A DNA stretch of 64,000 bases from Ruminococcus sp. (GCA_017457955.1 JAFTGL010000005.1:1-64000), one strand, 5' to 3'; positions 38,103 to 47,893 are shown, numbered from the stretch's first letter. The notes: generated from the sequence alone by a model not told the origin. Numbers and translations are program-made.

Positions 38103-39995
38103 GTTTATATTATGATGGAACGTATCCACCATTTTCTCCAGCTGTTTGACGGTCGCTTCGTTGTCGTTGGTCTCGACGATCTCGTGCAGTTCGTTCAGCT
38201 GAGCGTTCAGTTCATCGGCGTCAATATCGATCTGGTTGCCGATGAATATTTTCTTGTTGTCGGTTTTCTGCAAGCCCTCTTCATCCATCAAAAGCTCCTC
38301 ATAGAGCTTCTCGCCGGGGCGCAAGCCTGTAAACTTGATCTCTACGTCGCGGTAAGGCACCTTGCCGTACATGCGGATGAGGTTCTCGGCAAGAGTGGTG
38401 ATCTTCACGGGATCACCCATGTCGAGGACGAAGATCTCGCCGCCCTTCGCGATTGCTCCCGCTTCCAGCACCAGCGATACCGCCTCGGGGATGGTCATGA
38501 AGTAGCGGATGATATCGGGATGGGTGACGGTGACGGGACGTCCCGCCTCGATCTGTCTGCGGAACAGCGGGATGACCGAACCGTTTGAGCCGAGCACATT
38601 GCCGAAGCGCGTGGTGACAAATTCCGTCTTGCTTCCCTGCTGGGATTTATCCTGTACGATCATCTCACAGCACCGCTTGGTCGCTCCCATGACGTTGGTC
38701 GGATTGACCGCCTTATCGGTAGAGATCATGACAAACTTCTCGACCTCGTACTTCTCGGAAAGGTTGACCATGTTCAGCGTGCCGAAGATATTGTTCTTCA
38801 CCGCCTCGGTAGGAGAGGTCTCCATCAGCGGAACATGCTTGTGCGCCGCCGCGTGGAATACCACATGCGGATGATACTCCTGAAAGATCTGCTCCATCTT
38901 CTTACAGTCGCGGACAGAAGCGATCAGCGTGATAAGATTCAGGCTGTCGCCGTACTCGATATACAGCTCCTGCTGGATATCATAGGCGTTGTTCTCATAG
39001 ATATCCACGATGACGATCTGCTCGGGATGGTACTTCGCGATCTGGCGCACCAGCTCAGATCCGATGGAACCGCCGCCGCCCGTGACCATGCAGACCTTGC
39101 CGTAGATAAAATCACGGATCTTCTTTTTATTGAAGGTGATCGGGGGTCGTCCGAGAAGATCTTCGATCTTGATATCCTTGACCTGCGAGAGGATCTGGTG
39201 GTCGTCGTCGCCCAGAAACAGCTGGCTCAGATACGGCACCGTCTTGATACGGCAGCCCGACTCGGAGCAATAGCCCATGATCCGCTTGCGTTCATCCTCG
39301 GTACAGGAAGGAATGGCAAAGATGACCAGCTCGATATTATACTGGCGGCAAACGAGGGGGATGTCCTTCGTCTGACCGACGACGTCTACTCCGCTGACTT
39401 TCGTGCGGTACTTTGACATATCGTCATCCACCAGACAGACGGGCAGGATAGAATTGGAGGGATTGTTGGGATCGTTCTGAGCGTATTTGATCTCCTGCAG
39501 AATCATGCGCGCCGCGTTGCCCGCGCCTACGATCAGCGTGCGCTCGCGGTCAGTGCTTTCCTGCTCGCCCGAGCGGATCAGCGTCAATAAGGTTTTGCGG
39601 AAAATCAGACGGAAACCGACGATCGCCGCGACGGTGACAAGTGTATTGACCACCAGATACCGCCATGAAGCGGGATGTCCCATATAGCGCGCAAAGCCGA
39701 AGCTGATACCGAGTCCCACGGCAGTTGCCACAGCGGACAGCACAAAATCCAGCGCCTTCAGCTCGCGCCACGCCTTGTTGTACGAACCGAACACAAACAG
39801 CAAAAAGAAACAGAACAGCACGTTCAGTCCCATAATGCCGAACACGCGTACCGGCTGGATGGCAAGACCGATGGTATCATTATGAACGACGATCCCGTAC
39901 AGCGACAGCAGCGCGTTGCTGACCAGCGTCGACAGCGCGACAGTCACCGCGTCGGCGATCATCAAAAAGATTTTTCTCACATTGACTTTTTTCAT
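38100..39995 (-). CDS. Membrane nucleotide-sugar 4,6-dehydratase, PglF/CapD-like
   Basis: A 631-residue protein with four N-terminal TM helices (about 10-125), then a Rossmann-like domain (LIVGAGNAARMILQEIK, to about 275). A short-chain dehydrogenase domain follows (VTGGGGSIGSELVRQ; HAAAHKHVPLME; ISTDKAVNPTNVMGATKR). The catalytic Tyr is replaced by Met before Lys, as in PglF/FlaA1-type UDP-GlcNAc 4,6-dehydratases. The product would be a 4-keto-6-deoxy sugar for surface glycans. The DegT aminotransferase at 40538 could act next on it. I start at the ATG at 39995; a TTG lies two codons before. Confidence 0.92.
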   Translation of the reverse strand: MKKVNVRKIFLMIADAVTVALSTLVSNALLSLYGIVVHNDTIGLAIQPVRVFGIMGLNVLFCFFLLFVFGSYNKAWRELKALDFVLSAVATAVGLGISFGFARYMGHPASWRYLVVNTLVTVAAIVGFRLIFRKTLLTLIRSGEQESTDRERTLIVGAGNAARMILQEIKYAQNDPNNPSNSILPVCLVDDDMSKYRTKVSGVDVVGQTKDIPLVCRQYNIELVIFAIPSCTEDERKRIMGYCSESGCRIKTVPYLSQLFLGDDDHQILSQVKDIKIEDLLGRPPITFNKKKIRDFIYGKVCMVTGGGGSIGSELVRQIAKYHPEQIVIVDIYENNAYDIQQELYIEYGDSLNLITLIASVRDCKKMEQIFQEYHPHVVFHAAAHKHVPLMETSPTEAVKNNIFGTLNMVNLSEKYEVEKFVMISTDKAVNPTNVMGATKRCCEMIVQDKSQQGSKTEFVTTRFGNVLGSNGSVIPLFRRQIEAGRPVTVTHPDIIRYFMTIPEAVSLVLEAGAIAKGGEIFVLDMGDPVKITTLAENLIRMYGKVPYRDVEIKFTGLRPGEKLYEELLMDEEGLQKTDNKKIFIGNQIDIDADELNAQLNELHEIVETNDNEATVKQLEKMVDTFHHNIN

Positions 39996-40049
39996 ACCCA
40001 ATCTCTTTTCTATGGAAACGAAAATCGAAACACATAATTAATCATTGTA

Positions 40050-40078
40050 ATTATATTACGCATCCATGCGAATGTCAA
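40050..40078 (-). promoter_or_regulatory. Promoter of the PglF-like gene
   Basis: TTGACA, 17 bases, TATAAT on the minus strand. Confidence 0.85.
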
Positions 40079-40090
40079 TCATTTTCCGCG

Positions 40091-40121
40091 GCATAATCGG
40101 CGTCCTCTCCCCATATACATT
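40091..40121 (+). promoter_or_regulatory. Possible sigma-E promoter of spoIIID
   Basis: GCATAATC, 15 bases, TATACATT, near the mother-cell sigma-E consensus. spoIIID is sigma-E dependent in Bacillus. Confidence 0.45.
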
Positions 40122-40159
40122 TACCAATTACTTTACCAATCAATTCGGGGAGGTTTTCC

Positions 40160-40435
40160 ATGAAAGGAAACTTGGAAGAACGCGCCGTGCGCTTAGGCGA
40201 GTATATCATAGAACACAAAAGCACCGTGCGCGATACCGCCGCGGCGTTCGGTATCAGCAAATCCACCGTCCACAAAGACCTGACCGCCCTGCTGCCGAAG
40301 CTGAACGCGGGGCTTTATCAGGAGGTGCGCGCCGTTTTAGACGTCAACAAGGAGGAACGCCACCTGCGCGGCGGAGAAGCGACAAAGCAAAAATATATGC
40401 TGCTCCATCGTGCCGCCGCAGAACAGAATCAATAA
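40160..40435 (+). CDS. spoIIID: Sporulation transcriptional regulator SpoIIID
   Basis: A 91-residue DNA-binding protein of the mother cell that tunes sigma-E and sigma-K genes. The helix-turn-helix is TVRDTAAAFGISKSTVHKDL, and LYQEVRAVLDVNKEERHLRG with basic GGEATKQKY forms the C-terminal part. The length fits the family. GGGGAGG precedes the ATG. It is placed alone between two divergent or separate glycan genes. Confidence 0.95.
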   Translation: MKGNLEERAVRLGEYIIEHKSTVRDTAAAFGISKSTVHKDLTALLPKLNAGLYQEVRAVLDVNKEERHLRGGEATKQKYMLLHRAAAEQNQ

Positions 40436-40456
40436 CACACCGACAATAACTTTCTC

Positions 40457-40485
40457 TTTACATTAACGAACACAGGGTGTATAAT
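40457..40485 (+). promoter_or_regulatory. Promoter of the DegT aminotransferase gene
   Basis: TTTACA, 17 bases, TATAAT. Confidence 0.7.
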
Positions 40486-40537
40486 ATATCCTGTAATAAT
40501 ATGGTAACTAATGTTATCAGTTTACAGGAGACCCGTT

Positions 40538-41749
40538 ATGATGAATATACCCTTTTCCCCTCCCGATATCTCCGAGGACGAGATCGCGGAGGTTGTCGAT
40601 ACCCTGCGTACAGGCTGGATCACTACCGGTCCCAAGACCAAGCTCTTTGAACAGCAGATCGCGAAGCTCTGCGACACCAAAAAGGCGGTTTGCCTCTCAT
40701 CCCAGACAGCGTGTGCCGAAATGACCCTGCGCGTATTGGGCGTAGGACCCGGAGACGAGGTCATCGTACCCGCCTATACATACACCGCCTCCGCTTCGGT
40801 CATCTACCATGTCGGCGCGACGCCGATCATGATCGACTGCAAGCCTAACTCCTATGAAATGGACTACGACAAGGTCGAGGAAGCCATCACCCCCAAAACG
40901 AAGGTCATCATTCCCGTAGACCTCGCGGGCGTGATGTGCGACTATGACCGCATTTTTGAGATCGTCGAGAAGAAGCGTTCCGTCTTCAAGCCGTCCGAAA
41001 ATCCCGTTCAGCTTGCGCTCGGGCGCATCATCGTCATGGCTGACGCCGCTCACGCCTTCGGCGCGCAGTGGCACGACCGCATGTGCGGCTCTGTCGCGGA
41101 CTTCACTAACTTCTCCTTCCACGCGGTCAAGAACATGACCACCGCAGAGGGCGGCGCCGCGACATGGCGCGAGATCCCCGGCGTGGACAGCAACGACCTG
41201 TACAAGCGCTACATGCTGATGACCCTGCACGGTCAGACCAAGGACGCCTTCACCAAGGACAAGGGCACCTCGTGGGAGTACGACGTCGTCGATACCCAGT
41301 ACAAGTGCAACATGCCCGACGTGCTCGCCGCCATCGGCCTCGCGCAGCTCAGGCGCTATGAGCAGATGCTCAACCGCCGTCATGAGCTGATCACCCGCTA
41401 CAACAAGGCGTTCGAGGAGCTCGACGTCCAGGTGCTCGATCACCGCGGCAAGGATCACCGCTCCAGCGGTCATCTGTACTTCGTCCGCTTCTTAGGCAAG
41501 GATGCCGCGTTCCGCAACCGCTTCTATGACGAGATGAAGAAGCGCGGCGTCACCTGCAACGTGCACTTCAAGCCCCTGCCGATGATGACGGCGTACAAGC
41601 AGAAGGGCTTTGATATCGTCGACTATCCCTACGCCTACAACATGCACAAGAACCAGCTGACCCTGCCGATGAACTCGGTTATTACGGACGAAGAGGCAGA
41701 CTACGTCATCAAGACCTTCATCGAGGTCTACAACAAGCTCACGAAATAA
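40538..41749 (+). CDS. DegT/DnrJ/EryC1/StrS family sugar aminotransferase
   Basis: A PLP enzyme of 403 residues that aminates keto-sugar nucleotides. It shows MMNIPFSPPDISEDEIAEVV, the cofactor lysine in FSFHAVKNMTTAEGG, and DAAHAFGAQW. The end KNQLTLPMNSVITDEEADYV is family-typical. The likely substrate is a UDP-4-keto sugar, perhaps from the PglF-like dehydratase encoded nearby on the other strand; that link is inference. AGGAGA lies before the ATG at 40538. It has its own promoter and terminator. Confidence 0.92.
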   Translation: MMNIPFSPPDISEDEIAEVVDTLRTGWITTGPKTKLFEQQIAKLCDTKKAVCLSSQTACAEMTLRVLGVGPGDEVIVPAYTYTASASVIYHVGATPIMIDCKPNSYEMDYDKVEEAITPKTKVIIPVDLAGVMCDYDRIFEIVEKKRSVFKPSENPVQLALGRIIVMADAAHAFGAQWHDRMCGSVADFTNFSFHAVKNMTTAEGGAATWREIPGVDSNDLYKRYMLMTLHGQTKDAFTKDKGTSWEYDVVDTQYKCNMPDVLAAIGLAQLRRYEQMLNRRHELITRYNKAFEELDVQVLDHRGKDHRSSGHLYFVRFLGKDAAFRNRFYDEMKKRGVTCNVHFKPLPMMTAYKQKGFDIVDYPYAYNMHKNQLTLPMNSVITDEEADYVIKTFIEVYNKLTK

Positions 41750-41754
41750 ATCAG

Positions 41755-41777
41755 AAAGGCTGCGCAAGCGGCCTTTT
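41755..41777 (+). terminator. Terminator
   Basis: AAAGGCTGC pairs with GCGGCCTTT (one T-G pair), loop GCAA, then T. Confidence 0.7.
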
Positions 41778-41815
41778 GAAATATCACCGCGATCTCACCA
41801 TAAATTTATAAAAAA

Positions 41816-41846
41816 TTCACTTTTTCGCAAATATTTGTACTATAAT
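41816..41846 (+). promoter_or_regulatory. Promoter of the two-component operon
   Basis: A perfect TATAAT at 41841-41846 with a weak TTCACT 19 bases upstream. Confidence 0.5.
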
Positions 41847-41880
41847 GTAAAAGAACAGAAACCATAACGAGGTGAACCTT

Positions 41881-42570
41881 ATGACCAACCGAAAAATCCT
41901 GATCGTCGACGACGACCAGAACATCTGCGAATTACTCCGTCTTTACATCGAGAAAGAGGGCTACTCCACCGCCATCGCCAACGACGGCGAACAGGCGCTC
42001 GAACTCTTTGACCGTGAACAGCCCTCCCTTATCCTGCTTGACATCATGCTGCCGAAGATGGACGGCTGGCAGGTATGCAGAGAGATCCGCAAAACCTCCG
42101 ACTGCCCCATCATCATGCTCACCGCCAAAGGCGAGGTCTTTGACAAGATCCTCGGTCTGGAGCTGGGAGCCGACGACTATGTCGTCAAGCCCTTTGAAGC
42201 GAAAGAGGTCGTCGCGCGTATCCGTGCCGTCCTGCGCCGCATGGGCACTTCCGACGAGGAAGCAGTCAAGGAAGTCCGCTGGGACAAGCTCACCATCAAC
42301 CTCACCAACTATGAGCTGATCGTCGACGGCAAGCAGATCGACACCCCGCCCAAGGAGCTGGAGCTTTTGTATCACCTCGCGTCCAACCCCAACAAGGTAT
42401 TCACCCGCGACCAGCTTCTCGATCAGGTCTGGGGCTTTGAATACTACGGCGACAGCCGTACCGTAGACGTCCACGTCAAGCGTATCAGAGAGAAAATCGA
42501 CGGTGTCTCCGACAAATGGGAGCTGCGCACCGTCTGGGGAGTAGGCTACAAGTTTGAAACAAAAGGCTAA
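41881..42570 (+). CDS. OmpR-family response regulator
   Basis: A 229-residue regulator. The receiver domain (ILIVDDDQN) has the phosphoryl-accepting D54 (LLDIMLPKMDG), MLTA and VVKPF. The C-terminal winged helix runs from about 130 and includes ELELLYHLASNPNKVFTRDQ and GDSRTVDVHVKRIREK. The ATG at 41881 follows GAGGTG. The kinase gene overlaps its 3' end, and an HtrA-type protease follows, so envelope stress is a likely signal. Confidence 0.96.
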   Translation: MTNRKILIVDDDQNICELLRLYIEKEGYSTAIANDGEQALELFDREQPSLILLDIMLPKMDGWQVCREIRKTSDCPIIMLTAKGEVFDKILGLELGADDYVVKPFEAKEVVARIRAVLRRMGTSDEEAVKEVRWDKLTINLTNYELIVDGKQIDTPPKELELLYHLASNPNKVFTRDQLLDQVWGFEYYGDSRTVDVHVKRIREKIDGVSDKWELRTVWGVGYKFETKG

Positions 42571-44128
42571 GAAACCGACCAAGGGAAAAGCGCCCTACTT
42601 CCGCGTAAGGCGCTCCCTGTTCAAAAAATATCTCATATTCGGTATCGCCATCCTGCTGACAAGCTTCATCGCGCTGAGCGTGACGATGTACATCTTCGTC
42701 AACCGCTACTGGGAAGAAGAGAAAAAGATCACCCTCGTCAATAACGCGAACCACGTCGTGAACGTTATCGAGAACTCCTCCACCTACTTTCCCGCCTCGC
42801 ACACGCTGGTGCTCAACGACAACGGCCTGATGGGTCAGACGATCAGCAGTATCTCGGCGATCATCGACGCGGATATCTTCATCGTCGACAATACGGGAAA
42901 CTGCCTGTACTGCACCGAGGACGACGGCTGTATCCACGAGACCAAGGTCCTGCCGTCCTACGTGATGGGACTGACGACCAGCGGCGAGTTCTTTGAGTCC
43001 GGCACGCTGGAGGGATATTATCCCGACGGCAGGTACACCGCGGGCGTACCGCTCATGGGTGAGACCGACTACGGCACCGGCATCATCGCCTTCTGCTACG
43101 TCTCCACCCCCGCGACCTTCGTCTCGGGACTTCCGGTCACCTTTTTGCAGGTCTTTCTGACCGCGGCGGCAGTCATGCTGGTGCTCATCATGATCTTTGT
43201 CGCGTACATGTCCTACAGCATGTCGAAGCCCTTAAAGCAGATGTCTGCCGCGGCGAAAAAGTTCGCTGTCGGCGACTTCTCCGTGCGCGTCAAGGTGCGC
43301 TCCGACGACGAGATCGGCGAGCTTGCGACCGCGTTCAACTACATGGCTGACAGCCTGTCCTCCAGCGAGGGCATGCGCCGCACCTTTATCTCGAACGTCT
43401 CCCATGAACTGAAAACGCCCATGACCACGATCGCGGGCTTCATCGACGGCATGCTCGATGGCACCATCCCGCCCGAGCGTCAGCCGCACTACATGAAGAT
43501 CGTCTCTAACGAGGTCAAGCGCCTGTCGCGTCTGGTCACCTCGATGCTCAGCCTGTCGCGTATCGACCGCGGCGAGCTGAAGGTATCCCCGCAGAAGTTC
43601 GACCTCTTCTCCATGCTCATCACGATCCTTGCGAGCTACGAACAGAAGATCGTCGCCCGCAGGCTGCACATTGCGGGGCTGGAGGACTTCAAGAGCATCA
43701 CGGTCAACGCCGACCCTGACCTGATGTATCAGGTCATCTACAACCTGATCGAAAACGCGGTCAAGTTCACCAACGAGGGCGGCACCATCCGCTTCGGCGT
43801 GGAAGAGACGCGCTACGATATCTCCGTCAGCATCTCGAACACCGGTCCAGGTATCCCGCCCGAGGATATCCGCTTCATCTTCGACCGCTTCTATAAAACC
43901 GACAAGAGCCGCAGTATGGATAAGAAAGGCATGGGTCTGGGTCTGTTCATCGCCAAGACCATCATGCGCCTGCACGGCGGCGACATCTTCGTCGATTCCG
44001 TTGTCAACGAGTACACCACCTTCACCATCCGTCTGCCGCGCACCGAGAACAACGCGCCCGGGATGAAAAATACTGCTCAGAACAACAAATACATCGACAC
44101 CACTGCCAACAGCGAAACCGAAGAGTAA
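42554..44128 (+). CDS. Sensor histidine kinase
   Basis: A 524-residue membrane kinase. TM helices at about 25-50 and 196-222 frame an extracellular sensor domain of about 145 residues with four cysteines. HAMP follows (to about 270), then the HisKA site H284 in SNVSHELKTPM. The ATPase has the N box LIENAVKF, the G1 box GPGIPPED, and G2 GMGLGLFIAK. The start is TTG at 42554, inside the regulator gene; no ATG lies near and the basic N-terminus fits. It phosphorylates the regulator encoded upstream. Confidence 0.94.
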   Translation: MKQKAKKPTKGKAPYFRVRRSLFKKYLIFGIAILLTSFIALSVTMYIFVNRYWEEEKKITLVNNANHVVNVIENSSTYFPASHTLVLNDNGLMGQTISSISAIIDADIFIVDNTGNCLYCTEDDGCIHETKVLPSYVMGLTTSGEFFESGTLEGYYPDGRYTAGVPLMGETDYGTGIIAFCYVSTPATFVSGLPVTFLQVFLTAAAVMLVLIMIFVAYMSYSMSKPLKQMSAAAKKFAVGDFSVRVKVRSDDEIGELATAFNYMADSLSSSEGMRRTFISNVSHELKTPMTTIAGFIDGMLDGTIPPERQPHYMKIVSNEVKRLSRLVTSMLSLSRIDRGELKVSPQKFDLFSMLITILASYEQKIVARRLHIAGLEDFKSITVNADPDLMYQVIYNLIENAVKFTNEGGTIRFGVEETRYDISVSISNTGPGIPPEDIRFIFDRFYKTDKSRSMDKKGMGLGLFIAKTIMRLHGGDIFVDSVVNEYTTFTIRLPRTENNAPGMKNTAQNNKYIDTTANSETEE

Positions 44129-44223
44129 CGGTATCCCGCGGCAGTTCTCATACGATACGCCTGCCCGCCCACCGCAAGCGCATCCCGACCAAATCCGTGG
44201 GCGGAAAGGTATAGGAAACCAAC

Positions 44224-45938
44224 ATGGAAGATTTTTCAAACCGGTACCGTCCCGAGGACGAGTATGAAGCCTTAGAGAACACGGACGCTTCGGCAGATAT
44301 CCCTGCCGAAGCTGAGTCCGCCGAGCCGATCGCACCGCAGTCTGCTCCCGAGGCGCCTGTCCAGACCCCGACTCAGCCGCTTTATCAGCAGCCTCAGCCG
44401 CAGTATATGCCCCCGCAGCAGACTTACTACCCCGCGTATCCTCAGCAGCCTGTACAGCCTGTCAGACCCCGGCCCTACCAACAGCCGCCTGTACAGCCGC
44501 AGTATATGCCCCCGCAGAGTACGCCCGTGTATCCGCAGGCGTATCAGCAGCCGCAGCAGCCTGCCGCACAGCAGCCTTATCAGCCGCAGACAAATCCCTA
44601 CCGCGCTCCCGCACAGCCGCAGAATCCTTATGCGCAAGGCTACAGCCAACAACAGCCCCAGCCGCAGGTTCCCGTACAGCAGAAGCCCACTACCCCCACA
44701 GGCACCAAAGTGTTTATCATCATCCTCTGCGCGTTGCTTGCAATGATGGTCATCGGCTTCATCGTCTACGTCGCTTCGAACAGCGGCAATCATAAGAATA
44801 ACGACCAAATCCCCTCAGGCGGTTTTTCCATCTCGACGGCGATGATGACGACGGCGAAGAGCTCAACCCCTTCGGCGGTTTCATCAATGGCAACAGTACC
44901 GGCTATAATGAGGTCGAGGATGAGATCACCTTAAAAGAGGATAACGGCGAGACCCATCAGCGCGACGACGACAACGAAGCATCCGTCGGCGAGCCGGATG
45001 AAACCGCGAAGAACATCACCCTCAATCCTCTTCCCAAGGATAAGGACGATGAAAAATACAGCACCCAGAGCGCCTATACTGCCGTCTCTGACAGCGTCGT
45101 GACCGTCATCTGCTATGAGGATGAGATCACAGACGACGAAAGCGATATCGTCGCGCAGGGCACCGGCACGGTCATCTCCTCCGACGGCTACATCGTCACC
45201 AACGCCCATGTGATCGGCAACAGCCGCGTGTACCTGATCAATATTGTTTTCAACAGCGGCGACAAGTATCAGGCGAAGGTCATCGGCTATGACACCTGGA
45301 CCGACCTCGCGGTGCTGAAGATCGACGCGAAAGACCTAAAGGCGGTCACCTTCGGCGACTCCGACCTGATTGAGATCGGCGACGACGTCATCGCAGTCGG
45401 CAGTCCCGGCGGCGAAAAGTTCAAGAACTCTCTGACAAAGGGCATCGTCTCCGCGGTCGACCGCGAACTGACCATCAACAAGTACGTCCGCTATATCCAG
45501 AGCGACGCCGCCATCAGCCCCGGCAACTCCGGCGGTCCCCTGTGCAACATCTACGGTCAGGTCATCGGCATCACCACCGCCAAGACCATCGCGACCAACT
45601 TCGAGAATATGAGCTTCTCTATCCCCTCGACCACCGTCGAAGAGATCATCGGCGACCTTATGCACTACGGCTATGTCAAGGGACGATGCCGTATCGGTAT
45701 CTCCGGCACAGAGATCGGCGCCGAGGAAGTCTCTTACTACGAAATTCCCGCAGGCGTAGAGATCGGCGTGATCGACGAGAACGGTCCTCTCGCGGGCACC
45801 AAGATCGAAGTGGGCGACATTATCACCGAGCTGGACGGTCAGGAGATCACCTCCTTCCAGGACATCTATGACGTCCTCGCCGACCATAAAGAGGGCGACA
45901 AGGTCACCATCAAAGTACAGCGCCCGATCGACAACTAA
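44224..45938 (+). pseudogene. Membrane-anchored HtrA/DegP-type serine protease, with one-base frameshift
   Basis: The protein starts at the ATG at 44224 with an acidic stretch and a long Pro/Gln/Tyr-rich cytoplasmic tail (about 36-158). One TM helix (162-184) follows. At 44823-44827 five T stand where six are needed; reading then continues in the next frame with FFHLDGDDDDGEELNPFGGF. The trypsin-like domain shows His in YIVTNAHVIG, Asp in WTDLAVLKID and Ser in SPGNSGGPLCN. A PDZ domain forms the last 90 residues. The restored length is 571 residues. Without the base the gene stops at 44934 just after the anchor. The preceding 95 bases hold a hairpin (CCGCCCAC with GTGGGCGG). It follows the two-component genes and is likely their target. 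Confidence 0.88.
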
Positions 45939-45977
45939 CAACGGACGCAATTTATCAAACTGAATATTAAAATCGTC

Positions 45978-46027
45978 AAGGCGGCTTTGAACTCGTTTTT
46001 GAGTTTTGAGCCGCTTTGTTGATATTT
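45978..46027 (+). terminator. Terminator after htrA
   Basis: AAGGCGGCT pairs with AGCCGCTTT, with an inner GAACTC/GAGTTT stem, and a T tract at 46024-46030. Confidence 0.75.
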
Positions 46028-46031
46028 TTTC

Positions 46032-46060
46032 TTGATTTTTCCAAATCCATATGCTATATT
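46032..46060 (+). promoter_or_regulatory. Promoter of the lipoprotein gene
   Basis: TTGATT, 17 bases, TATATT. Confidence 0.6.
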
Positions 46061-46138
46061 GTGAAAAAAGAACCTCTCAGAACCTTTTGCGGTATCTGTT
46101 TGGTTCTGTTTTAAATCAATAAGAAAGAGGTTTTTAAA

Positions 46139-46696
46139 ATGACTAAGAAAGTACTCGCCATCGTTCTCGCCGCTATCCTTGTCGTATCGGCATGCAGCGT
46201 GCTTCTCACCGCCTGCGCCAAGTCCGACACAGCGGCTACCACAGCTCCCACTGCCGCGGCAACCACAGCGGCAACCACCGCTGCCGCAACTACAGCTCCC
46301 GCCGCCAACAACGACTCAGCCGAGGGCAATGACAAGGGCAATGACAGCGCCAATAACGATACCGCCCAGTCCGCGAACAACGACGCGGCAAGCAGCGCTG
46401 ACAACGACGAGGACAGCGATACCGTCAGTGAAGACGAGAAGATCCTGCACGATTACGAAGGCGACACCAACAAGAATTTCCAGGACGTTGTTGAAACCGT
46501 TTACAACCTCTATGGCAGCGAAGGCGATACCGCTACCTATGAGGGCAAGGTCCAGACCAACGACGGCGCCGTATGGTTCAACGTTGTCATCAATGACAGC
46601 AACGGTGATCTTGTCGGCTCCTACTATGTCGACGACGCAGGTGACGCGATCCTGACCACAGTCCAGATGGAAGCCTACGCAATGGAACATCAGTAA
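46139..46696 (+). CDS. Small lipoprotein with Thr/Ala- and Asn/Asp-rich linker
   Basis: A 185-residue exported protein. The signal peptide ends at LLTAC (C26), a lipobox, with VVSAC seven residues earlier. Residues 30-105 are low-complexity (TTA repeats, then NDS/AANND). The remaining 80 residues form a small folded domain (YEGKVQTNDGAVWFNVVIND, then SNGDLVGSYYVDD). I do not recognise the domain. It has its own promoter, RBS (AAGAGG) and terminator. Confidence 0.82.
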   Translation: MTKKVLAIVLAAILVVSACSVLLTACAKSDTAATTAPTAAATTAATTAAATTAPAANNDSAEGNDKGNDSANNDTAQSANNDAASSADNDEDSDTVSEDEKILHDYEGDTNKNFQDVVETVYNLYGSEGDTATYEGKVQTNDGAVWFNVVINDSNGDLVGSYYVDDAGDAILTTVQMEAYAMEHQ

Positions 46697-46717
46697 ACGA
46701 TCACTCCAAAAAAAAGA

Positions 46718-46754
46718 AACAGCACTTTCGATCTCTCGAAAGTGCTGTTATTTT
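46718..46754. terminator. Bidirectional terminator
   Basis: A 14-bp perfect stem (AACAGCACTTTCGA and its inverse), loop TCTC, with T tracts on both strands, between convergent genes. Confidence 0.95.
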
Positions 46755-46764
46755 TATACAGGTA

Positions 46765-47478
46765 TCACAGCCGATCCAGTACCTCTCCGACCTTGTCGTG
46801 GATCACGAGGTCGGCATAGCCGTCATACGGCGTCTCGTCACGGTTAATCAGTATCATATGATCGCCGCCGTAATAGCGCACATACGAAGCCGCAGGGTAC
46901 ACCGTCAGCGAGGTTCCCGCCACAATCAGCGTATCGGCTCGGCGGATATCGTCGAGCGCTGACATGACCGTATCCTCGGGCAGAGGTTCTTCATAGAGCA
47001 CCACGTCGGGCTTGATGATGCCGCCGCAGTCACAGCGCGGAACACCGTCGCAGGCGGTGATCTTCTCCACGCCGTACTTTTTGCCGCAGCTCATGCAGTG
47101 ATTGCGCAGTACCGAGCCGTGCAGCTCATGCACGCGTTTGCTTCCCGCCGCCTGGTGCAGACCGTCGATGTTCTGGGTCACGACGCTTTTCAGCTTGCCC
47201 TCCCTCTCCCACTGAGCGAGCTTTAAGTGCGCCTTGTTGGGCTTTGCGGAAAGGCACAGCATCTTGTCGCGGTAGAAGCGGTAGAACTCCTCGGGCTTTT
47301 GCTTAAAGAAGGTATGGCTGAGGATTTCCTCGGGAGGGTAATCGTACTTTTGGTGATAGAGCCCGTCCGCCGAGCGGAAATCGGGGATACCGCTCTCGGT
47401 CGAAACGCCTGCCCCGCCGAAGAACACGATACGGTGTGAGCTGTCGATGATCTCCTTTAGCTTTTCAAAATCTGTCAT
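46765..47478 (-). CDS. cobB: NAD-dependent protein deacylase (sirtuin)
   Basis: A 237-residue SIR2-family enzyme that removes acyl groups from lysine using NAD. It has [29 protein letters not shown] with the catalytic histidine in HELHGS, and a zinc site formed by CMSC and [22 protein letters not shown] is also present. GGGAGG precedes the ATG at 47478; the frame is open further upstream without support. Gene neighbours give no hint of its target. Confidence 0.95.
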   Translation of the reverse strand: MTDFEKLKEIIDSSHRIVFFGGAGVSTESGIPDFRSADGLYHQKYDYPPEEILSHTFFKQKPEEFYRFYRDKMLCLSAKPNKAHLKLAQWEREGKLKSVVTQNIDGLHQAAGSKRVHELHGSVLRNHCMSCGKKYGVEKITACDGVPRCDCGGIIKPDVVLYEEPLPEDTVMSALDDIRRADTLIVAGTSLTVYPAASYVRYYGGDHMILINRDETPYDGYADLVIHDKVGEVLDRL

Positions 47479-47523
47479 AACACGAACCTCCCGTAAAAAT
47501 AGTATATTACCATTATAGCGCAG

Positions 47524-47547
47524 AAAAAAAGCGGGGACAACCCCCGC
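47524..47547 (-). terminator. Terminator of the 5S rRNA gene
   Basis: GCGGGG and CCCCGC pair around ACAA; the minus strand continues with seven T. It lies about 90 bases after the 5S gene. Confidence 0.85.
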
Positions 47548-47633
47548 CGTAAAAACACTTGCAAATTTTCTGCAAATCATATTTAAAAACATATATAAAA
47601 AAACAACCACCCTACTGGGTGGAAGCCTTTATG

Positions 47634-47750
<117 letters not shown>

Positions 47751-47777
47751 TGTTGTGTTCCTCAAGGAACAGTTGCT

Positions 47778-47806
47778 ATTATAGCACCGCATTTCGGAAA
47801 ATGCAA
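47778..47806 (-). promoter_or_regulatory. Promoter of the 5S rRNA gene
   Basis: TTGCAT, 17 bases, TATAAT on the minus strand. The short leader holds GTTCCT/AGGAAC, a small hairpin. Confidence 0.8.
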
Positions 47807-47864
47807 GTATTTTTTTACAATTTTTTAATAAATCTTAAATTTTCGTTTTATTTCATAGTTTTAT

Positions 47865-47893
47865 TTGACTATCCGAGGTGATTTGAGTACAAT
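47865..47893 (+). promoter_or_regulatory. Promoter of the binding-protein gene
   Basis: TTGACT, 17 bases, TACAAT. Confidence 0.7.
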
